A stretch of 64,000 nucleotides of DNA from Bog-473 sp963791455 (GTDB taxonomy: Bacteria; Actinomycetota; Acidimicrobiia; Acidimicrobiales; RAAP-2): the NCBI GenBank assembly GCA_963791455.1, contig CAWBSM010000002.1, forward strand, positions 620,001 through 684,000, in the 5' to 3' direction. The translations under genes and the position numbers were made by a program. Numbering within the stretch: position 1 is the stretch's first letter; each line of letters begins with the position of its first letter. This document shows, one piece after another, positions 17,523-25,477 of the stretch. The notes beneath the pieces were generated by a model. The model saw only the letters and a program-made list of their open reading frames with translations, had not been told where the DNA came from and did no database searches.

Positions 17523-19850
17523 GTGCGCAGACTGACGCGCCTCATGTTGGCAACCGTTCCCCTGGCCGCGATCGGCGTCGCGGTGGGCGCGCTCCCGGTG
17601 CAAGACGCAGAGGGCGTGTCGCCACCGGTCACACTCAGTTGGAGCACCAACCTCAACGACGCGCCCTGCGGCGTCGCCGAGGCCTCGCCGGTGCTGTTCA
17701 ACGACGCGGGTATCCCCGCGGTCGAGGTGGGTGACCGGCAGGGCTTCCTCTACGGGCTCAACCTGCAAACCGGCGCGGCCGCGCCCGGCTGGGGCAGCGG
17801 GACGGGGAGCGCGATCGGTTCGGGCCAGGGCTGCAACAACCCCAACCCAGGCGGCGGGTCGCCGGCGACGGGCATCAACGGGGTCGAGATCCCCGGGAGT
17901 CCGCCCGTCGACTCGACCGCGTCGGTGAACACGAACGGCGACCTGTACTTCGGCGCGGGGAATGCGTCATCGCCGGTCGAAGGCGGGTACTACGCGTACG
18001 CGCCGACCGGGGGCGAGCTCTGGAACCAGGTCGTCACCAACCCGGGCACCGATACCGCCCCCGATGGTGGCGTCCAGGCGTCGCTCTCCCTCGGCGACGG
18101 CGGTTCGCTCGTCGAGGGCGGCTCGCTGGGCCAGATGACCTACGCGCTGAACAGCGCGTCCGGCGCACCGGCGACCGGCTGGCCGCAATTCTCGGCCGAC
18201 AGTGTGTTCTCCACCGCCGCCGTGGGCGACCTCTACGGTACGGGCTCGGACGACTTCGTCGCCGGCGGTGCGTCGTCGGCCGGGTTCGCCTTGGGGATGC
18301 ACTACTCGGACGGCGGCCGCCTGCGCGTCTACAACGACCACGGCGGCACGATCTGCAGCGCCAACACGAGCGAGCAGATCGACTCCTCGCCCGCCGTCGG
18401 GCCCATCCTCTCCGGCGGGTCCTACGGGATCGCGACGGGCACCGGGAGCTACTACCCCGGTGCCAGCGACGAGAACACGGTGAAGGTCTACGACACCAAG
18501 TGCAACCTGGTGTGGAGCACCACCCTGGACGGCAATACCGGGGGGAGCCCCGCGCTGGCCGACGTCGAGGGCAACGGGCAGCTCGCAGTAGTCGAGGGCA
18601 CCGTCAACCCCAACGGTACCGGGACGGTCTGGGCCCTCAACTCGGCCACGGGGGCGCCGCTCTGGCACACCAACGTCGGACATGCCATCTATGGCTCGGT
18701 GACGACGGCGGACCTCAACGGCAGCGGCGCCCAGGACGTGATCGTCCCGACGGACATGGGTCTCTACATCCTGGACGGACAGACGGGCGTGCCGATCGCC
18801 GCCCTGGACAACGGCTCGGGCAACCCCGTCACCGGAAACGCAGAGATCGGGTTTCAGAACGCCGCGCTCGTCACGGCCGATGGTGACGGGTCGATCGGCA
18901 TCACGGCAGCCGGGTACTTCGCCATTCCGGGGAACGGCCACACCGAGGACGTGCAGGGCGTCGTGCAGCACTTCGAGTGGACGAACTCCGTGGCCTCCCG
19001 GGTCGGCGAAGCCGGCGGGTGGCCGCAGTTCCACCGCGATGCGGGACTCAGCGGGTTCGTCGGCGGCGGCAACCCGATCGGGGCGTGCCACCGCCCGGCC
19101 GCGGCGCGGAGCGGGTACTTGTCCGTGGCCTCCGACGGCGGGATCTTCACCTTTGGGCAAGACTTCTGCGGCAGCACCGGGAGCATCAGGTTGAATCGGC
19201 CCGTGGTCGGCATGGCGGCGGTCCCCGGCCAGGGCGGCTACTGGCTGGTGGCCGCGGACGGCGGGATCTTCGACTACGGGGACGCCGGGTTCTACGGTTC
19301 CACCGGGTCGCTCCACCTCAACGCACCCGTCGTGGGAATGGCGGCCACCCCCGACGGCAAGGGGTACTGGCTCGTTGCGTCGGACGGCGGCATCTTCACG
19401 TACGGCGACGCCGGGTTCTACGGCTCGGCGGCGTCGATCCCGGGGCAGGACATCGTCGGGATGGCCGCCACGCCCGATGGCCTCGGCTACTGGGAGGTGA
19501 GCACCACGGGGCGGGTGTTCCCCTTCGGCGACGCCGTTTTCGCCGGCGACGCCACGCGGCTGCATCTCAACGGCCTCATCGTCGGCATCACCCCTGACCC
19601 CGTGACGGGCGGATATTGGCTGGTGGGCTCGGACGGAGGGGTCTTTTCATTCGGCGCGCCCTTCTACGGCTCGACCGGCGGCCTCCGTCTCAACCAGCCC
19701 GTCGTCGCTATGCAATCGACCGGTGACGGGCAGGGGTACTGGTTCGTCGCGTCGGACGGCGGCATCTTCACCTACGGCGACGCGCCCTTCCGCGGCTCTA
19801 TGGGTGGTCAGCACCTCAACCGGCCGATGGTCGGCATGGACGGTTTCTGA
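17523..19850 (+). CDS. secreted beta-propeller protein (FG-GAP/PQQ-like) with 42-residue repeats
   Basis: This 775-residue exported protein starts at GTG 17523, with a signal peptide in residues 1-30. Residues about 35-520 look like a beta-propeller of FG-GAP/VCBS or PQQ type: SPVLFNDAGIPAVEVGDRQGFLYGLNLQTG, SSPAVGPILSGGSYGIATGTG, VWALNSATGAPLWHTNVGH and TADLNGSGAQDVIVPTDMG. Residues about 530-775 are six repeats with YWLVAADGGIFDYGDAGF cores, matching those of the SpoIID-like protein upstream. No catalytic motif is seen. It probably sits on the cell surface and binds carbohydrate or other ligands. It is followed by a methyltransferase gene on the same strand. Confidence 0.82.
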   Translation: MRRLTRLMLATVPLAAIGVAVGALPVQDAEGVSPPVTLSWSTNLNDAPCGVAEASPVLFNDAGIPAVEVGDRQGFLYGLNLQTGAAAPGWGSGTGSAIGSGQGCNNPNPGGGSPATGINGVEIPGSPPVDSTASVNTNGDLYFGAGNASSPVEGGYYAYAPTGGELWNQVVTNPGTDTAPDGGVQASLSLGDGGSLVEGGSLGQMTYALNSASGAPATGWPQFSADSVFSTAAVGDLYGTGSDDFVAGGASSAGFALGMHYSDGGRLRVYNDHGGTICSANTSEQIDSSPAVGPILSGGSYGIATGTGSYYPGASDENTVKVYDTKCNLVWSTTLDGNTGGSPALADVEGNGQLAVVEGTVNPNGTGTVWALNSATGAPLWHTNVGHAIYGSVTTADLNGSGAQDVIVPTDMGLYILDGQTGVPIAALDNGSGNPVTGNAEIGFQNAALVTADGDGSIGITAAGYFAIPGNGHTEDVQGVVQHFEWTNSVASRVGEAGGWPQFHRDAGLSGFVGGGNPIGACHRPAAARSGYLSVASDGGIFTFGQDFCGSTGSIRLNRPVVGMAAVPGQGGYWLVAADGGIFDYGDAGFYGSTGSLHLNAPVVGMAATPDGKGYWLVASDGGIFTYGDAGFYGSAASIPGQDIVGMAATPDGLGYWEVSTTGRVFPFGDAVFAGDATRLHLNGLIVGITPDPVTGGYWLVGSDGGVFSFGAPFYGSTGGLRLNQPVVAMQSTGDGQGYWFVASDGGIFTYGDAPFRGSMGGQHLNRPMVGMDGF
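19108..19850 (+). repeat. coding tandem repeats, about 126 bases per unit
   Basis: This is the 3' part of the propeller gene. Six units of 40-43 codons repeat GYWLVASDGGIFTYGDAGF...LN-P-VGMAATPDG. The third and fourth units are shorter or diverged (VSTTGRVFPFGDAVF). It is homologous to the repeats at 10890-11662. Confidence 0.8.
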
Positions 19851-19883
19851 GCCGCACCACCCGCGCGCGTAGAGTGACGCCCC

Positions 19884-20798
19884 ATGATCCGGCGACGTGA
19901 CACCGAGCACGGCCGTTCCGCCGCCTCCGAGCCGACTCCGGTCGTCGCCGCCCCTGCCCCACCGACGCCTCACCTCCCGTCCTATCCGCCCCGCGACTAC
20001 CTGGGCCAGCTCGACCCGGACTTCCAGGCCGCGCAGTCGAAGCAGCGGGAGGGCGCCGACCTCAGCGATTTCGTCTGGTACCACGCCTTCGAGCTGCCCG
20101 ACGGCCGGGTGCTACCCGGGGCCTGGGACCTGCGCGGCCACGAGAGCGCCTACCTGGGTGGTGTCGACGTCGCCGGCAAGCGAGTGCTCGAGCTCGGCCC
20201 GGCCACGGGCTACCTCACCTTCTACATGGAGCGCATGGGGGCGGAGGTGGTGGCGTTCGAGGCGGGGTTCGACGTGTCCATCGACGTGATGCCCATCCGG
20301 GGCCGCGAGGACCCCGAAGAGCGGCGGCGGGTCATGCAGGCGACCATCGACCGCAACCACGACGCCTGGTGGTACCTGCACCGCACGCTCGGGTCGTCGG
20401 CCAAGTTCGTCCAGGGGAACATCTACGACATGCCTACGGACTTGGGGACGTTCGACGTCACCCTGGTCGGGGCCATCCTCTTGCACCTGCGCGAGCCCTG
20501 GGGCGCCCTCTCGCAGGCGGCGCGGCGAACGAGCGAGACCATGATCGTGACCGAGCCGTTGCAGGACGACTGGCAGCCGCTCGAGTCCAACATCATGCGC
20601 TTCTCACCCTCGGCGGAGCACCACCTGACCAATTGGTGGTCGATCTACCCCGGGGCGGTGGCCTCGATGCTCTCGCGGCTGGGGTTCGGCCGGACGGAGA
20701 CGACCACGCACGCCCAGCATCACCACCTGGCCCACGACATGGCGACGGATGCCGTCGAGCAGCGGATGTACACCGTCGTCGGGCGGCGGGAGGCCTGA
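19884..20798 (+). CDS. class I SAM-dependent methyltransferase
   Basis: This 304-residue protein has motif I in KRVLELGPATGYLTFYMERMG and an acidic strand-2 end in VVAFEAG. GTFDVTLVGAILLHLREPWGALSQAAR and TMIVTEPLQDDW follow, and the C-terminal part is His-rich (THAQHHHLAHDM). The fold is of the tRNA-wobble/CmoB-like or sugar O-methyltransferase-like type, but I cannot assign a substrate. Position inside the polysaccharide region suggests a sugar or glycan methylation role. It is 33 bases behind the propeller gene and convergent with a GT4 gene, the two separated by a 10-base tandem array. Confidence 0.8.
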   Translation: MIRRRDTEHGRSAASEPTPVVAAPAPPTPHLPSYPPRDYLGQLDPDFQAAQSKQREGADLSDFVWYHAFELPDGRVLPGAWDLRGHESAYLGGVDVAGKRVLELGPATGYLTFYMERMGAEVVAFEAGFDVSIDVMPIRGREDPEERRRVMQATIDRNHDAWWYLHRTLGSSAKFVQGNIYDMPTDLGTFDVTLVGAILLHLREPWGALSQAARRTSETMIVTEPLQDDWQPLESNIMRFSPSAEHHLTNWWSIYPGAVASMLSRLGFGRTETTTHAQHHHLAHDMATDAVEQRMYTVVGRREA

Positions 20799-20800
20799 GC

Positions 20801-20860
20801 CGGACGGGTCCGGACGGGTCCGGACGGGTCCGCACGGATCCGGACGGGTCCGGACGGGTC
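20801..20860. repeat. six tandem 10-base units between convergent genes
   Basis: Six head-to-tail copies of CGGACGGGTC (one with two changes) fill the gap between two convergent genes. Each unit boundary reads GGACGGGTCC, in which GGAC and GTCC are complementary, so the array can fold into serial short hairpins on either strand. It may act as a bidirectional transcription end, or simply be a slippage-prone minisatellite. Confidence 0.9.
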
Positions 20861-20864
20861 CCGC

Positions 20865-22070
20865 CTAGAACAGGCTCGGCGTTCCCCGCCCCCGCTCCAC
20901 GGCGGTGGTGAGAAACTCGTCGTAGCGCGCCACGAGCACCGGCCACCGGAAGTGTCGGTCGACGAAGTCCCGGCCGCGAGCCCCGAGCACGGCACGTAAC
21001 TCGGCGTCGGAGACGAGGCGGTCGAGCACCGCCTCGAACTGGGGGTACGAGGTGAACCACAACCCCCCGCCCGAGCGCTCGCAATGCTCACGGGTCGGGC
21101 CACAGGCGCCGTTGACCAGGACCGGAATCCGCTCGACCCAGGCCTCGATCACCACGAGGGAGAACGACTCGAGCGCAGAGGCGGAGACGGCGACGAGCGC
21201 GTCGTGCGCGATGTCCCACTTGTCGGCCTCGGACACCGCACCGGTCACGACGATGTCGGGGTGCGGCGGCAGCTCCACCGCGACCGGGCCGACCAGGGCG
21301 AGGGCCAAGGGCCCGGGGTGGCGCTCCTTGTACGTCGCGAAGTACGACGCCAACATCTTGGAGCCCTTGTGCTCGTCGACCCGTCCCACGCTGACGAGAT
21401 AGGGGCGCTCGCCCAGTCCGAGCAGTTCGCTGCCCATCCGGCCCGCGCCTTCGGAGTCACCGACACCCAGACCGAGCACGATCTGCGGGCGCTCCGCCAC
21501 CGGGTACATGCGCTCGACGAGGGTGCGCTCCGACGCCGTGTAGAAACAGAAGGCATCCGCACTCCCGAAGGTGCCGCGGAACACCGGCAGGTAGAGCGCC
21601 GGCTCGTCGTGGGCGGCCGGGTGGAACACCGCCGGCACCCCGACCTTGCCGATGGTCGCGACCGTGGGATGGTAGAGGTACGGGGAGAAGGCCACGAGGT
21701 CGGCGTCCGACGCGCAGACGGCGTCCACCAGCTCGGGCGAGACCGGGCCGTTGTAGTCGACCCACCGTTTCGCTTGCTCGGGTGTGGTCATCCTTGGAGC
21801 CAGGCGTACCATGCCGTCCAGGCCGTAGAAGTCGGGGAGGCGACCGTGCGCCGAAGGGTGCCGGTGCACGGTCACGCCGTTGAGCTCGGTGGTCCCCGGA
21901 TCGAGGACGTCGTCCCACGTGATGGCGTCGAGTGCGCACGTCGTGTGGACTTCGGCTTCCCATTCCGTGTCGGCCTGGAGGTGCTCGGCCAGCTGGCGCG
22001 CTGCCGTCTCCGCGCCACCCATCACCTGCGTTCCGTAGCGCGGCGTGACGAAGACCACCTTCTTGCTCAT
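20865..22070 (-). CDS. GT4 family glycosyltransferase, third gene of module 2
   Basis: This 401-residue GT-B enzyme begins VVFVTPRYGTQVMGGAETAARQLAEHL, the usual glycine-rich start of GT4 proteins. Other segments are VAFSPYLYHPTVATIGKVGVPAVFHPAAHDE, LVSVGRVDEHKGSKMLASYF, LALVGPVAVELPPHPDIVVTG and the EX7E motif in SALESFSLVVIEAWVERIPVLV. It belongs to a different GT4 branch from the other four in this window. Its ATG overlaps the stop of the upstream GT4 gene (ATGA). It would work on the glycan exported by the ABC transporter of the same operon. Confidence 0.87.
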   Translation of the reverse strand: MSKKVVFVTPRYGTQVMGGAETAARQLAEHLQADTEWEAEVHTTCALDAITWDDVLDPGTTELNGVTVHRHPSAHGRLPDFYGLDGMVRLAPRMTTPEQAKRWVDYNGPVSPELVDAVCASDADLVAFSPYLYHPTVATIGKVGVPAVFHPAAHDEPALYLPVFRGTFGSADAFCFYTASERTLVERMYPVAERPQIVLGLGVGDSEGAGRMGSELLGLGERPYLVSVGRVDEHKGSKMLASYFATYKERHPGPLALALVGPVAVELPPHPDIVVTGAVSEADKWDIAHDALVAVSASALESFSLVVIEAWVERIPVLVNGACGPTREHCERSGGGLWFTSYPQFEAVLDRLVSDAELRAVLGARGRDFVDRHFRWPVLVARYDEFLTTAVERGRGTPSLF

Positions 22071-23173
22071 GGTCGCTTCACCACGGTGGCGATCGCGTCG
22101 ACGTTCTGCGCGGCCGCCGCGTCCCCCGACAGCTCGGCCGCCCGGCGCCTCCCCGCAGCGGTCAGCGTGGCGCGCAGGCGGTCGTCGGTGCAGGCCCGGT
22201 GCACGGCGGCCGCCACGTAGGAGGGGTCGGCGGCGGCCAGGACAAGGGCGGCGTCGGCCACCGTGTCGGCCACGCCACCGGCGCCGCGTGTCACCACCGG
22301 GAGCCCGGCCATCATGGCCTCGACGAGGGGGACTCCGAACCCCTCGTGCGCCGACAGCGAGAGGTAGACGTCGGCGGCGCCGAAGTGGGCAGCGAGCGAC
22401 GCGTCGGACACCTCGCCGGTCCGGCGGACCGCGCCCGTCAGGCCCAGGTCGTGGACGAACCCGAGCAGCGCCTTGGAGTACTCGAAGGACGACGTGCCCC
22501 CCACGAGATGCAGCCGGGCCCGGTCGTCGTAGAGACGCCGGTAGGCCCAGAGGGCCTTGACCAGCTCGTGCTGAGCCTTGGAGGGCACGACCCGCCCGAC
22601 GAAGAGGATGTCGGCGCCACCGTCGGCGCGCCGCCCGGCCAGCTCGGCCGCCACCCTCGGGTCAGCGGTGGCGGTGACCCGCCCGTAGTCGGCCAGGACA
22701 GGCACGACGGCCGTGCGACGGCAGCCGGCCCGCCGGAGCTCTCGCTCGCTGAAGCGGCTCTTGGCGAGGCCGAGCAGCGCCGCCGGAGCGAGTAGCGCGA
22801 GCTCCTCGGCCGCCCGGGACGCCCGCGCCACGCTCCGAGGCTCCCAACCGGCGAAGTACTCGGGGCCCGTGAAGTTGTGGAAGTCCAAGATGAGCGGCAA
22901 TCCGTGCTCGGCCAGGTAGGGCGCCAGCGCCGATGACGTCGTGAACTGGTAGACGGCGATGTCGCCCTGGGCGGCGTGGTCGGGGTACATCCAGTGCTTA
23001 TAGGCCAGTGCGGCCAGGTCGTCGTGGATCGCCTCGGCGAAGATCTCCGAGTGCCAACCGGCGGCGCGCAGCGCGTCGCGCATCTTGAGCGCATGCGTCC
23101 CCGTCGCGTCGTGTGGGTTGAGGGTGGGGATGAACTGGTGGACGGCCACCGGCCTCCCGGCGGCGTCGCTCAC
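22067..23173 (-). CDS. GT4 family glycosyltransferase, second gene of module 2
   Basis: This is a 368-residue GT-B enzyme. VAVHQFIPTLNPHDATGTHALKMRDAL and LILDFHNFTGPEYFAGWEP show that it is a distant paralogue of the three GT4 proteins at 13119-16395. Donor-side motifs are ILFVGRVVPSKAQHELVKALW, LHLVGGTSSFEYSKALL and AHEGFGVPLVEAMMAGLPVVTRG. The GTG start at 23171-23173 overlaps the methyltransferase-like gene stop (GTGA). The operon position suggests a role in building the exported glycan; the sugar is unknown. Confidence 0.87.
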   Translation of the reverse strand: MSDAAGRPVAVHQFIPTLNPHDATGTHALKMRDALRAAGWHSEIFAEAIHDDLAALAYKHWMYPDHAAQGDIAVYQFTTSSALAPYLAEHGLPLILDFHNFTGPEYFAGWEPRSVARASRAAEELALLAPAALLGLAKSRFSERELRRAGCRRTAVVPVLADYGRVTATADPRVAAELAGRRADGGADILFVGRVVPSKAQHELVKALWAYRRLYDDRARLHLVGGTSSFEYSKALLGFVHDLGLTGAVRRTGEVSDASLAAHFGAADVYLSLSAHEGFGVPLVEAMMAGLPVVTRGAGGVADTVADAALVLAAADPSYVAAAVHRACTDDRLRATLTAAGRRRAAELSGDAAAAQNVDAIATVVKRP

Positions 23174-24180
23174 CGCTCGGAGGGCGCGTACGGAGCGGCG
23201 ATGCCCGCCCGCACGGCGGTGACGAGGTAGTCGGCACCGCTCGGACCGGGCCGTGCCGTGGCCTCGTAGCCGCCCTGTTCGAGGAGCCGGCACCACGCCT
23301 CGGGCCGCAACGGCCGTCCCGGCGCCAGGTCGGCCTCGGGCGGTGCGTCGGGGGCCTCCCAGGTCGCCCGGGTCACCGAGTGGATGACGAGGGTGCCACC
23401 CGGGGCGAGCCCGCTGCCGAGCGCGCCGAGCAGCTGAGCGCGCTCGCCGCCGCCCATCCCCTCCACGGTGCCGCTCAGCACGACGCCACCGAGGCCGGCC
23501 GCGGCAACGGCACGCAGGTGCTCGGCCACGGGCTCACCGCGCAGGTCCAGCCCGCCGAGCTCTGCCGCGTCGACCAGCTGGGAGCGGGGATCGATGCCGT
23601 AGGCGTCGCCGCCGGCGGCTGCGATGCGGCGGACCAACCATCCGTCGCCGCAGGCCGCGTGGAGGACACGGCCGCGCGCCGCGACGAGCGCGGCGGTGGC
23701 GGGCTCCACCCACCAGGCGTCCGGCCCCACCGTGGCGGGGAACTCGACCACGCCGGCGCCCGGCGCGCGCTGGACCTCGACCTGGCGCTCGAGCTCCTGC
23801 AGGCGGTCGTCGACGATGTGCAGGGCGCGGCTCACCGCGGCGGCCGACTGGCTCATCTGGTGGGTGAGCCACCCGACGTACCACAAGAGCAGCGACCGCA
23901 TTCCCTTCTTGACGAACGCCCCGGCGGCGCGCTCGGACTCGACCGGCACCACGGGATCGATGAAGGTGGCGGCGTCGACCATCCGGAGGGCCTCGCCCAG
24001 GTCGCCGCCGCGTCCGGCCACCGGCGAGTGGGCCAGGAACAATTCGTCGAGCTCGCGCTCGAGCTTGGGCGGCAGGTCGCCCGAGGCCCGGCGGACGAGA
24101 ACCTCCTCGGCGATCTCTGCCATGACCTGTTCCACGTAGGCACGGGGATCGGCCGGCAGCGTCGCCTCGTTGTCGCTCAT
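23170..24180 (-). CDS. methyltransferase-like protein, first gene of module 2
   Basis: This is a 336-residue protein. The N-terminal half is helical (AYVEQVMAEIAEEVLVRRASGDLPPKLERELDELF) and contains a hydrophobic stretch MRSLLLWYVGWLTHQM, then a coiled region. The C-terminal half is class I methyltransferase-like: RVLHAACGDGWLVRRIAAAGGDAYGIDP, GGVVLSGTVEGM and LAPGGTLVIHSVTRATWEAPDAPPE. The layout parallels the protein at 16392-17462, including a Trp-Glu-Ala-Pro segment near the end. Proteins of this kind often sit beside Wzm/Wzt exporters and may cap or methylate the chain end. It is 24 bases downstream of the ABC ATPase gene. Confidence 0.78.
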   Translation of the reverse strand: MSDNEATLPADPRAYVEQVMAEIAEEVLVRRASGDLPPKLERELDELFLAHSPVAGRGGDLGEALRMVDAATFIDPVVPVESERAAGAFVKKGMRSLLLWYVGWLTHQMSQSAAAVSRALHIVDDRLQELERQVEVQRAPGAGVVEFPATVGPDAWWVEPATAALVAARGRVLHAACGDGWLVRRIAAAGGDAYGIDPRSQLVDAAELGGLDLRGEPVAEHLRAVAAAGLGGVVLSGTVEGMGGGERAQLLGALGSGLAPGGTLVIHSVTRATWEAPDAPPEADLAPGRPLRPEAWCRLLEQGGYEATARPGPSGADYLVTAVRAGIAAPYAPSER

Positions 24181-24204
24181 GGTTGCGAGTCTTGCTCAGC
24201 CGGG

Positions 24205-25476
24205 CTACGCCAACGCAGCGGTGCCCAGGTCGCTCTCGGTCGAGATGAGCGCCGCGTGCACGTTCATGCGCACCGAACCGGTCGTCTTGCCGGGGTTCAT
24301 CACTTCGAACGTCCCCGCTTGGTCCTGCCAGTCGTAGAGGAGGCCGCCCCGGCTCTGGATCCCGATGGCAAAGGAGAAGGACCCGTCGAGCATCGGCATG
24401 TCCACGATGCCGAAGTGCATGACGCTCGTGCCCGGGGAGGCATCGATCGGCGTACCGATGATGGAAGTGTCCGTGCGCATGATCGAGTTGCCGTCGCTGT
24501 CGCGGACCTCGAGCGAGAACACCACGTCCTCCACGGAGTACAGCGCCTCGAACTCGACCCGGACGGTGAGGTCGTCGCCCGATCGCATGTAGGGGACCGT
24601 GTTGTCCCCCGAGAACACCCGATGGACGGAGCGGATCCGGACCGGCCGCTCGGTGTCGGGCAGCGCGCCACTCTCGAAGCTCTCGGGCGACGCCGGTACC
24701 GCCACGAGCGCCGGGTCGACGATCGACATGCCCGCACCCTCGGCCATGAGGCGTTCCCGGAAGATGCGGGTGGCTTCGCCGGGTTCCCCCTCGGCCACGA
24801 GCTGGCCGTGGCTGAGCACCACGCCGCGGTCGCAGATGCTGCGCACGGTGTCGGCGGCATGCGTCACCAACAAGATGGTGCGTCCCTCGCGCTGGAACCG
24901 GTCGATCCGGTCGAGGCACTTGCGCTGGAACCGCTCGTCGCCCACGGCCAGCACCTCGTCGACCACCAGGACGTCAGGGTCCATGTTCACGGCGACGGCG
25001 AAGCCCAGTCGCACGTACATGCCGGACGAGTAGAACTTGACGGGACCGTCGATGAACGCCTCCAGCTCCGAGAAGTCGACGATGGCGTCGAACACCTTGT
25101 CCATCTCGCGCTTGGACATGCCCATCAGCGAGCCGTTCAGGTAGATGTTCTCCCGCCCGGTCAGGTCCTGTTGGAAGCCGGCGCCCAGTTCCAGCAGTCC
25201 GGCCAGCTTCCCGCGGACCGCCACCTCGCCTGACGTCGGCTGGAGCACGCCGCAGATGCACTTGAGGAGGGTCGACTTGCCCGAGCCGTTGCGCCCGAGG
25301 ATCCCGACCGTCTCGCCCGATCGGACCGTGAGGGACAGCTCACGCAGCGCCCAGAAGTCCTCGGTTGCCTGGCGCTTGCCGCCGTGGATGAGGCGCTCCT
25401 TGACCGTGTTGTACTGGCCGTGAGCCAGGCGGAACCGCTTGGAGACGTTCCGCACGTCGACCGCGAAGTCATTCAC
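24205..25476 (-). CDS. Wzt-type ABC transporter ATPase with C-terminal glycan-binding-like domain
   Basis: This 423-residue protein powers export of a lipid-linked polysaccharide. The nucleotide-binding domain (1-240) has Walker A GRNGSGKST, an LSGGQ-like signature degenerated to YSSGMYVRL as is normal for Wzt, and Walker B VLVVDEVLAVGD. Residues about 285-423 form a beta-rich domain (VRIRSVHRVFSGDNTVPYMRSGDDLTVRV and VVFSLEVRDSDGNSIM in pieces) like the Wzt C-terminal domain, which in known systems recognises the modified chain end. The GTG start at 25474-25476 directly follows the permease stop. Regulation would be from the clpP promoter. Confidence 0.93.
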   Translation of the reverse strand: MNDFAVDVRNVSKRFRLAHGQYNTVKERLIHGGKRQATEDFWALRELSLTVRSGETVGILGRNGSGKSTLLKCICGVLQPTSGEVAVRGKLAGLLELGAGFQQDLTGRENIYLNGSLMGMSKREMDKVFDAIVDFSELEAFIDGPVKFYSSGMYVRLGFAVAVNMDPDVLVVDEVLAVGDERFQRKCLDRIDRFQREGRTILLVTHAADTVRSICDRGVVLSHGQLVAEGEPGEATRIFRERLMAEGAGMSIVDPALVAVPASPESFESGALPDTERPVRIRSVHRVFSGDNTVPYMRSGDDLTVRVEFEALYSVEDVVFSLEVRDSDGNSIMRTDTSIIGTPIDASPGTSVMHFGIVDMPMLDGSFSFAIGIQSRGGLLYDWQDQAGTFEVMNPGKTTGSVRMNVHAALISTESDLGTAALA

Positions 25477-25477
25477 G

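Noticed and set aside
20801..20860. CRISPR-like array
   Set aside because: Units are 10 bases and contiguous with no spacers; no cas gene is near. The other short arrays in the window fail for the same reason.
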